Virus record (IMG/VR): IMGVR_UViG_3300027972_000001
Coordinates: 28,169 to 92,168 of that record
Reading direction: 5' to 3' (one strand)
Length of the DNA: 64,000 nucleotides
From: a virus
Part shown: positions 17,901 to 29,900 of the stretch, piece after piece
Position numbering within the stretch: position 1 is the first letter of the stretch
Layout of the letters: each line of letters opens with the position of its first letter
Notes under the pieces: model-generated
What the model was told of the DNA's origin: nothing
Databases searched by the model: none
The model's input: only the letters and a program-made list of their open reading frames with translations
Program-made: the position numbers and the translations under genes

Positions 17901-20900
17901 CATATTACCAAAATCATCTAACGTAACTGTATTTACATTGTTAAGTAATGTTTCATGATTTAATGTAATTCCTAAATTATTTTTATAACCTAAATAGTCA
18001 TATTGTTGATTTCTAACTGCATCTTTACCGCCAATAAAAATTGACTGTTTATTATTAATCTTTTCATCCCAACCTTTATTATGTTCTGCATCACCTTTAA
18101 TCATTACACGATATAAAAGTGTTTGAAATTTACGTTTAGTTTGTTCAATTTCACTACCACGTTTAACATTATTTAAATTAGCAAATAAAGTATTAACAAG
18201 ATCATGTATAATAGGTTGATTAATAAATGCTGTACTTACTTTAAATGTAGAACCTAAACTAACAAGCATTTTCCAAATATTAACAGTATATTCATTAACA
18301 TTTCTTGGAAGAGGAAATGCTACATTATCAAGAATATTTGCAGTAGTTTGTGCTGAATATGAACTTATGAGTTGTCCTTCAACATTTTTAAAAGTATTAT
18401 TAGGATTATTATTAATAAATCTATGAGTTACTATTGCATATTCTTTAGTATTATTTGTAGTGCCTCTAGTTTCAAATCTAACATCTTTACCATAATTTTC
18501 AATAAGTTGTTTTTTCTGTTCAGGATTAACAATATATTCAATAATAGGTAGAGTAATGTTATTATTTATATTATTTTTTTCATCTTTGAGTCTTTCTGTA
18601 AGATGTATTCTTGCAACTTGAGCAATAGAATTAAATCTATCTGATGCTAAACTAATACCTTTCAAATCTCTACCTTGATGTGATTTATCTCTATAATGTT
18701 GCTGACCATCAAAAGTAAGGTTATTAACTCTTTGATCAATAACATTGAATTTTTCATCAATCTCTTTTTTAGATTCAGTAATAGATTTAAAGTTAGATGT
18801 AGCTATAGTTTCTGCATAATGATATTTATTAGTTAAAATACCATAATATATATTTAGAATTTGATTTTCTCTAGCTTTTCTAGTATTTTGTTCAAGTATT
18901 GGTAAAGAAGATATAATTTCTTTAACTCTAGCTTTCACATTTATATATTCAACTTTATCTTTAAAATATATATATGCTTCATCACTCATTATTTGAGCAA
19001 ATACTTCAGCTTTTTCTAAATATAATGCTTTCTTCTCTTTACCTTTAGCTTTACTAATTCTTTTATTTATAGAATCAATTTTATCAAATTGCGGTTTATG
19101 TTTTTTATTAACTTCAGAAGTTTTATCAAGACTATCATAATATTCTTGTTTAGCTTCATCTAATGAAGTAACTATATCAATTAATTTATCATTATTTAAT
19201 TTAAGAGCTAGTATATGAACTAATTGAGAATGATCTTCCATTATAGCTTGAGCTCTACTATCAAGATTATTATCTTCTGTATAGGGAATACGTTCTACAG
19301 TATATATAGAAGTAGGTTTATTATCAACTATTTCAGTAGTTACTTTAGTATGCAAATTATATATAAATGCATATACATGATCCATATCAAAATCAGATCC
19401 TGTTTGAGTTACAAAATCATCAGGAAGAACAATACTTGGACCATTATCATCAGGAAGAAAACCAACAACTTTAAATACATAAGCACTATATTTGGCTTCC
19501 ATAGGAATACGATAACCAACCATAGTTCTAACTTCATCAGATAAAGTATTTATATCAACATATTCTCCATCTTTATAAAATTGTTTTGCCCATCTTGGAA
19601 GTAATACTTCAGCTTCTTGTACCATTCCTTCTTTTTCATCAAAAAGAATAGTAGAACGAAGTTTAATATCATTACGATTAATAACTTTACCAGCAGGATT
19701 AGTTTTAACACCTACGCTTTTGTGCCAGTTAATTCCATCAATAGATTCAAGATCTGACCATTTAACACCTTGTTTCTTATTCATGAATAAACTAGACATT
19801 TGAGCACCATGAAGTCCAGGAAACTTCTGGTTAGTTACACCATTAGTAAATAATGATGTAAGAATATGTTCACATTGAGCACTTTGAGTATTAAAGAAAA
19901 TAGGAACTCTGGAATCACCAGTATCTCCAATTTGAACACTAAATAATAAGTTTTTACTTAAATTACGATCAATTCCTTCTTTTTCAAGAATATCTACAAT
20001 TACATTATAATCTATATCACCTATAATATTTCCATCTTTATCAACTCTAACATCAAATGGTAATAAAGTTTTAATAGCACTTTGAAATACATTACTATTA
20101 ATAAGTTCAAAGTAATGATTTTTTAATTCAACGCCATTTAAAGTTTTACCATTGACTATATAATCAACACCAGTATCAGGAATATTTTCTATTATTTTTT
20201 TAGCAAATTGTCTACTTAAAGTAATAGTTTCTTCAAAAATAGCATCAGGAACTTCTAATTGCATACGTAATCCTTCATAATTATAATTACGTTTAGCTTT
20301 AATAAGTTCTTTTTCTAAAGTATCATCGTCTACTATATTACCATCTTCATCAGCAATAGTTGCAATATATAATGAACCAATTTTTTCAGCACTTCCAAGA
20401 TTTATTTGAGGAATATCTAATTTTATCATTATCTTATTAAGACTATCTAGTTGAAGATCTTTAATAAGAGCTGGTGTTAATATAATCTCTGCATTCTTAA
20501 CTTGAGTGGGAATCATTTTTTGTAAATCATCATTACGATCTATACTATAATAAAAGTTCTTTTGCATAGATGCAAAACGCATAGTATCTTCTCTATTTAA
20601 TTCTCCACCATTTCTAACTTTATTTAAAATAGTAGAATACTGTTCAGTTAATCCAAATCCATGAATACGTTTTTCAAATTCATCAAAGGTAACAAATGAT
20701 ACAGCATTAGCACTATCATTAGATAGATATGGAGAAACTAAATTGTATATTTCTTTTTCTTCAGGTCTAAATAATGTCTGTTCTTTATCATTAATAACTA
20801 TTTTATTAGTTGATAATTCTTTATCAGTATAGATTTTTTCAAGTCTACTAATACGAACTTTATCTTTATTAATATTAAGAGCATAAAGTAAAGTATTAAT

Positions 20901-23900
20901 TTTATGTCTATATATTTTAGATTTTAATTTAACATCAGAAATTGTTGCTCCAGAATAAAATCCTTTATGTACACTTGGAATACCATTTGCGATAATTTGT
21001 CTACCACGTTTATTTAAATCAATATTACTCTTGTAGTCAGCTACACTACCATAAAATAATCTAACTTGTTCTACATTAAAAAGATAAGTATTAAGAGCAT
21101 ATTCAGCAATAGCATTATTAAAATTTTTATCTTTTAATATAAATGTTTTATCTTCTCTACCTACATTCTCTTTTTTAACATATGCTGTTGTTAAAAAATC
21201 TTTATATACACTTAATTTTTCATCAGCAATATTAATTTGTTGTGAAATAAAACGTAATATAAATTGTTCTAATCTATTTTTAAAGGTAGAATTAGGATCA
21301 CCTTCAATAAGTGGAGTATGAATAGCAGAATTTAAAGAATTAGATAACATTAAATATTTAATAAAATTAGTGTTATTAATAAAAATACTATTAAAAGTAA
21401 TTTGTTTATTACCCATAGTAACAGTAAGATTATTAATATCAAAAATGTTGCCACTACTTGTTGTATCTAATCTATAAGTTCCGTCTGTATCTTTAGTGAA
21501 AGTTAAATATTTCTTAACACCATCTTTAAGTTTATAATGATAAAATAATTGTCCAGATTTAACATCATTTTGAAATTCTTTTTTAAGTACAAATCCAAAA
21601 TTACCATCATCAATAGCTTTACCATCTTTAAGTTCAAATAATACTTGTTTTGCAGTATTCATTGCTATTAGTTCATCAATAGCATTTAAATATATTGCTT
21701 TAAAAATTGGAATTTCTCTTACTAATTCAAGTGATTTATTAATATCAGTTTCTTTTTTAGCAAGTAGTAATTTAGTATAGTCTACAAAATTTAATTCAAT
21801 GATAGGTGCTTCAAATAATCTAGTATTTTTTCCATCTGAAGGATTTATCATTGGAAAAATAGCTGTAAGTTTTTCATTAACTTCTTTTTTAGTAGTAATT
21901 TTACCACCACCAAAATAATAAATTAAATTTCTTAATGTCCAATCATATTTAGTAAGTTTATGATATTCAGTAGCAATTCCCTCAGTAAGATCTTTGGTAC
22001 CACTATATCTAAAACTCTTAAAATTACTAAGATTAGTAGTATTTATAGTAGTTGCTTTTCTTATTCCGTCTACTATTTTATAATCAAATATACCTCTACC
22101 TTTCTTAACAATTTCATTATCTATATATTCATCCCCCCATAAAAGAAGAGAGTGTTGATTAGATAGAATTGTTGTATAATTAATTAGAGCATTATAAACA
22201 CTATCATCACCACCTTCAAGTTTCTTAAAGAAATTACTTAAAGAATCTGGTTTATTAGCATCAAACACTAAATTACCAGTAACATTTATATTGCTAAAAC
22301 TGAAATGATCTTCTCTAAAATATTTAACTTTCTTAGCTAAACGAAGAAGATTACCAAATTCATTAAATATTGTTTTAGGTGTGGCTTGTAATCTATCAAT
22401 ATAAGGTGTTTCATATAGTTTATATTTTACTCCAGGAATACCTTTAATATTACGAAGTGGAGTAATTATTCCATTAATAAATTCATTTCTATTGTTTAAA
22501 TATTCATAATTAATACTATCTAAAGTAATATCAATTCCAACTAAATAATATAATTGAACTATATTAGCACCAATTTCAGGATCTAATTTAGTAAAATTAG
22601 AACTAAGTGTTGCAGTTTCTTTATATAATTTATCATAATTTTCAATCCAATCTTTATCATAAAAATTATTTTCACCTCTACTAATAATTAAATTAGCCCA
22701 TTTATCAGCGATATGATATTCAACTGCATTTCTATTAACATTAGTTAAGGTAAGTTCTGTAGTTTCATAATCTCCAGTATAGTCAGTTCTAATTAAATCT
22801 CTATATGAATCAATAATAGCTTTATCAAAAGATACAAACCAAGCATTAAGTAAATCTGGATTATTACTAAGTTCTTTATGAATACTATATAAACTTTTAG
22901 CAAATACACTTTCTTTATTAGTAGCATAATTAAATAATGCGGTAAGCATATCTTCTTTAGTAAGACAACCACGCATTAAATCCATTATCTTATTTCCTCT
23001 TTCAGCATAAACAAGAGTATTAGCAAAACCAGTAGGAGTATTAGTATTAGTTCTCCATATAATTTTACCATCTATTATTTGAATACTATTAGGATCTAAT
23101 TCATATGTTTTATTAATAAGATTTTTAATTTGATCATTTACTGTAATTAAAGGGTTAACAATAACTACATCACTACTATCCCAAGATTTATCAAGTAATT
23201 CAACATCTTCTATATACTCTTCTTTTTCATTTATTTTATAACCATATTGATTACTTAAATGAATTCTAAAATATTTCCAAAATCTATCATTACTACTAAG
23301 TTCTTCAAGAACTTTAGTAATAAGAACTTTTTGATCATAAGTGAGAGTGCCTTCATTTTTACGAAGAGTAGCTTGTTTAGCTAGTTCTCTAACTAAATCA
23401 CTTCTAATTGCATTAGGATCAATATCTTTACCTTTAACTCCTTTATAAGAAGCACTTACTTTTTCAATAAATAAGTTACTAAGAACATTAAGAACATTAA
23501 CTTCTTGGTCTAATTCAAATGGAGAACCAGTAAGTTCTTTATTAACAGTAGAAGAATAAGAAATTGATTTAACATCTTTTTCAGAAATTATTGTATGAAT
23601 TTGTTCAGGTTTGAATACTATATATTCTTTTATTTTTATATTAAGATCTGTTGTGTTTAAAATTATACTGTCATATCCTTCTCTTTTAGCTCTTTCTATT
23701 ACTTGTGGTTTAGTTTCTTTAATATTAATACTTGGAGTGAAATCTTCTATTAATGGATTAATGATATTTAATACTACTTCAGTAATAAAAGGAGTTCCTG
23801 CTCTATATTCAGACATTTTTTTAGCATGTTCTATAGAATCTGAAAAGAAAAATCCTTTTGATATATATTGTTTATTTTCTGTAAAAGTTTTTATTTCTCC

Positions 23901-26900
23901 TTCTGGACTACCATGATAAAGAATATCTTTTATTTTGCTATCTGGAAAAATATTATTTAATTCATTTTTAGTCTCACTAGTAAAACTAACTATAGGTTTT
24001 TCAACAGGTTCATCTTCTGCAAATTTATCAAGAATATCATCATATTCATCACGATTAGAAACTTCACCTAATGTTGTTTTATCTATAGTACTTTTAATAT
24101 CTCCACCAGTAATAAATTGTTCAAATATATAATTTAATTCATCAAGTTTAGTACTAATGCCAAAAGTTTGTGCAAGTTCTCTTATTATCTGTTTTAATTT
24201 AGCCCAAAAACTAGTAGTAACTTTACCTTCAGTAGTTTTAACTGTATCAAGAAATTTAGCAAAATCAGTATCAGTAAGACCATATGTAAGAAGTTCTTCA
24301 ACATCTTTCATATTTAAAATGCTGATTAATTTATTTTCTATTTCAGTTCTATCTTTTTTCTCATTTAATAATTTATATTCAGGAGTAGTAAATAAATCAG
24401 ATTTAAATTTGTTAAGTTGTTCAATTAATTTAGTTTGTTCTTCTTTACTTCTAGTTCCAACTAAAGCATGTATAGTATCATGTACTAAAGCAAGAGTTGC
24501 ATCAACTTTATTTTTCTTATATAACTCAACCCAGGTTTTAGTTACTGTTATAGATTTATTAGAAGGTGTGTAATACACCATAGATTTTCTACCAGTTTCT
24601 TTATCAGTTTTAGTAACATCTAATGCACCATTAAATGTAATTTTACCACTTTTAATAAAAGTATCAAGAATTTTAAATATAAAGTCATATCTTTTATCAA
24701 ATTCATATTCACTACTAAATTTAGCAAAACTTGGAGTTTTAGTAACATTGGTCTTTAAATGACTTGTATCTATATTTACAATTAAAGGTACACCACCAAC
24801 ACCATCATATTGAGATAAAGTGAAATTACTAATCTTCTTACCATTTTTATCAACTAATTGTCCAACATCTGTAAGAATAGTATTACTACTAATTAAATAT
24901 TCTTCATATGAATTGTGTTTATTACCAAGAATATCAGTAAATATATTTCCATCAAAATAATCATAATTAATATTTCTTTCAAGAGAACCTAATTCATCTC
25001 TAAATTCTCTCTCATTTATTGGTTTAGTTATTTTAGTATTACCTTCAATACGTTCGTATCTAAATTTATTATTATAAAAATCATAAACAAAATAAGTTCC
25101 ATTACTATTAAATCTAATATCTCTATTAGTAACCATTAGAACATTAAAATGTTCTTGTTCATGTTGAATATTGATAATCTTTTTAAGTTCTGTAATTATA
25201 TTACTTGCAGTAAGATTATGTCCCTCAACAACAACTTGATCATTAATTCTAAATGCTTCACGAGCAAGTGCTTGTGTTTTACCAAGTTCAATAATTAAAT
25301 CTCCAATTTTTTCATGTAATTGTTTAACATTATCATCTTTAATTAAATTACTATCAATGCTATTTAATTTTATTGGAACAGGAGTAACTTTACCACTTCT
25401 ACCTACAACCCCAACAAGAAAAGAAGATGCAAATGTTGGAATAGTTCCTTGTTTAGTTATAGTTTCATTCTTATCTCTAGTATTTTCAATTACAGTTTTA
25501 TTAGAATTATTTTGTATTTTAAATAATTTAACTTTACTAGGATTATCAATTACAGAAAGATTTCTATATTTAACATTTCCTTTCTCATCTTTACTTTTAA
25601 CTAAAGTTCCATCAGTAATATATGTAATTTTACTTTCAACAATTTTATCAATATCTATTCCAATAATTTCTCTAAGTTTAGTATTCTGAATATGATCTCT
25701 AGTAAGTTTATCTTTCCAACGAACTATATTTGCAATAATTTCATTTCTTCTTAATTCAATAGGAGTAACACCATCTGTATTCTGTCCATAAAACATAACA
25801 CGAGCAATATGAGTAAAAGCTTTCATACCTTGCTCACTTCTAATATCAATATCTCTACCTACTAAATCATAAAGAAGTTCACGAATATCAGCATCTATAA
25901 GTTCCAAATATATTCTAGAAATAGTAGTCTTGCTTTCATTCATTTTTTTAGCATTAAAAAATGTTTGAATAAGTGGGAGCAATCTACCAATATATTCTAT
26001 TTTATTATTACTAGTACTTATATCATTAATTATAACGTCTGTCCAGTCTTTACCATTAAAACGATACTTAACTCCGGCATGCATACCACTTAAAGTACTG
26101 ACTGCAGCAATAGGAGTACGTTTATTTCCACTTATTGCTTCAATTATAATAGGTATAGTTTCTTGGTTATTCTTATTTTGGTTGAACCCCTGATCTCCGG
26201 ACAATTCAGTATTGACATGGGCAACTACCTGTGAATTTTCAGCCAAAGAGTTCAAAAGAGCATTAACACGTTCAATATCTTTATCATCTACAACCTGATC
26301 ACCATTATCATTACGAGTAGTTTCTAAATTATAAAGAAATGCTCCTAATACTTCTTCACCACCAGTAGGAGTTACATTATTTATATTACTAATTTGAGCT
26401 TCTTTAAATTCATCTTTAAGTCCATAAGATTCAATAATCTTATTAACATCAGTCTTTTTTAAATTATCATCAGTATTATAAATACGTTTCTGACCTTCTT
26501 CACCTATTTTACTACTTCTAATAATACTATACGCCTGTTTAAGATATTCAAAATCTTCTTTTAATCTTTGAACACCAACTAGTTTACCATATTTAGCAGC
26601 AATAAGTTCAAATTTAAAGAATGTACCATGTTCTGCAGATTCAACAAATAAAGGAGTACCATCATTTATAATTCTAGTTATCCATCTATTTGCCCTTGCA
26701 ACTATATTTTTTGTTATGGGGTTTTGGGAAGTAAAATCAACAACAGATAGAGTTAAATCAGTAATATTAGTAGATTTATCTGTAAGTTTAGAGATTTCTG
26801 CATCATATTTAGTATTAATTTTAGCTTTTAAATATTTTTCAGAAATTTCTATTGCTTTATTTAGAGCAGTTTCACGATTTTTTTCTAGTTGTTGTAAATT

Positions 26901-29900
26901 TTTATCATAAATAGCACCTTTATTAGCTCCAGATTTTACAAAATATTCATCAAATTCAGTTTTTGCTTTTGTATAATCATCTATTAAATCTTTTGACATA
27001 CCACTTTTTAAAGCACTTTCTATATTAAATAATGTGGTTTTTAATTCTTCTTGTCTACGTTTTTCAATATCAACTATTAAACTAGAAAAATTATTAGATG
27101 ATTCTTGTTTATACGCTTGTTCTTTAATTTCTTTTTCTATTTCATCTAATTCTTTGCCATTCAATGCAGATTTAAATTCTTCAGCATTATTAATATGTTC
27201 TTGTGATTTATTACTTCCAGTAGGAGTAGTTGTTTCAGTATTAGTTATATATCCAGCAATAACAAGAAATTCATTTATAAATTCTTCTATTACATTTCCT
27301 TTAGTAAGAGCATTAAACATATTATTTAAAGCATCTCTTAACTGATTTCTAGTTGCCTGACCATACATATCAAATAAACTAGGATCAGATAACATAGCAA
27401 AGAAATCACCAATACTATTAAGTGTATTAGGATCTGTAGGTTTTGCTATTTCTTTAAGAATAGTATTTGCAAAATGTGTACTACGTTTTCCAGTGAATTG
27501 ACTTTTAACACCTACAACACCTAACTTAAGAAAAGCATCAGATAATTTATTAACAAGTGCTGTATTTTTGACTTCTACATTACTACTACTTTGTTCATCA
27601 GCAATCATTAATGTTTTTTGATTTACTAATATACTTCTTCTTTTTTCAAGAACATCAATATATGCTTCTAATCTATCTTTATTTAATTTCTTAGTAGGTT
27701 TAGCTTCAGTAACAAAAGGATCTAAATTATCTTTTTTAAGTTGTTCTAAAGTATCATCAATAACTTTAATTTTAGCATCCATTGTAGAACTAGTATCTAC
27801 TTTAGGATCTACTTTAGTATTCTCACCTATTTTAACTCTAAATGTCTCAAATTGTTTACTATATTCTTTATCAGTTTCAACTTTAAGTTTATTCTCAATA
27901 GTAGGAATACTCTTGTTAGTATTCATTACTTCTTCATATAAACTATTATCAACATGAAGAAATAATTCATAAACTTTAGCTTCTGCTTCAGCTTTTATAA
28001 TATCATTAATAGAATCAAAGTCACCTACTGCTTTATTATCTCCTAACTCTTTATCATGAAGTTTAAATTCATCTTTATATTGCTTAACTTTCTCTTTAGC
28101 AATATTCTTAGCAATTGGATCACCCCACTCTTCTACTTCAGTGTCAAGATATTTAATAACTTCAGCATTAATAAGATTATCTAAAGTTCCCTCAAAATCT
28201 TTATCTTTATTTTGTTCTTTAAGAGCATCTAAAGCTGGATTATTAGTTCGTAAATTAGTTGCTCTTTGTTTAGCATTATTACGCAATTTAGTTGTTTGTT
28301 CAACTTCAAATTTCTTATTTATTGCTTCATTAATAATGAGATTTCTTAAATGTGGTTTACTACTTGTTGCAGTAAATATTTTGTTATATGTTGCTTTAAA
28401 AGTATGTTCGGCATCAAGAATATTCTTTTTAAGACTGACTAAATCTTTACTAAAATTAACTTCATCTGTCAATCCAAGTTCAATCATTTTCTTTTTAAAT
28501 CCTTCATGTTCAACCATCTCAAGTAATGAATTAATATTACCTGAAAGTGAAGCATTAAATCCAAGATCATATCCTAATACTGTTTTGACTCTATCAATCA
28601 TATCCTTTTGAGACTGTTCAATAGTTTCTTTATCACCAACAAAAGGAGTATTAGTATTTATATTAATTCCTTTTTGAATGTCACTAATATTATTAGCACG
28701 ATTAGCAAGTTTAATATATCTATTTTGAATTTCACCAATCTTCATTTCAGTACTATGAGGATCTTTGAAATCATTAATAGTTTCTTTTATAGAACCAATA
28801 GTACGTGCACCACCACTGAATGCTACACCACCAGCAAATCCCCAAAATGCTTGTTCCCAACTACTAGGATCTTGAAGATATTCATGTATTCTATCTACAA
28901 AATCTTTATCTTTTTCACTACCTAATAGATGTTTACCATACCAATTAGCATCAGATTGAGAAATAGCATTTACAAGTTCTTCTACTCCTTCTGTCATTTG
29001 CTCACCAACTAACACAGTTCCCCCCTTAAAAAAAGAAGATGCGTTGAAACGTGGTTTAGTAATAACGCCAGGTTCTAATATATTAGCTTGTGCAGCTTTT
29101 ACTTTAGCACTTTCTAGCCAACCTGCAGTTCTAGTTTTAACTTTAAATCCTTTAAATATTGGAGCAAGTTGCATTGCATCAAATATAACATTGACTGCAT
29201 TCATACCATAATCTTTCCATGCTCCTTTACTAGCTATAAAATTAGCAAGTTCAAGTTTATCTGGAGTTCTACCTTCTGCAAGAAACTCTTGTCCAACTTC
29301 AGAATTTAGAACTTTTTGATATTCTTCATCATCTTGAAATAATTTAAATGCTTCTTCTTTAAGCGTATTAAATACTCCACTAGCTTCTCTCATATTTTCT
29401 GCATTACGCATAGCAATAGCAGAATGAGTAAGACCTTGCCAATATTTTTCAGTAGCAAATATATCAGATGCAGCAATAAATGCTTTAGAAACACCTGTCA
29501 TTTTATTAAGTCTACTAAGTGCAGCAATTTTTTGAAGTCCTTTACTAAAATAACCAGCAGCTTTAGCTTCACCAAGTGCAGGAATTAACATTCCTAAAGT
29601 ACTAAATACACTAACAGCATTGCTAGTCCACCATCCAAAATCTTTCCAATCAAATGATTTACCAGGATTATATCTAAATATAGGAGTTTTATTTCCTAAT
29701 TCTTCGGTAATATTATCTGCAAATTTAGTCATAAAATTACTAAAATCTGCATCTCTTCCTGCTATTTCATCTGCAATAGCATCAGGTAATTCCAATAACC
29801 CACCAACACCACCAATAACTCCTTGAGCAAGTATTTCTCCTATTACACCTTGACTAAACATATTACCTACTTTACTCCAAGCAGATTGATTCTGAGCAGC

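Noticed and set aside
24157-24573. Long + strand reading frames opposite the polymerase gene (also 28141-28611, 25357-25689 and similar)
   Set aside because: They are antisense shadows of the 6063-aa frame: low-complexity S/L/F-rich products typical of reading AT-rich coding DNA backwards, without coupling to any neighbour.
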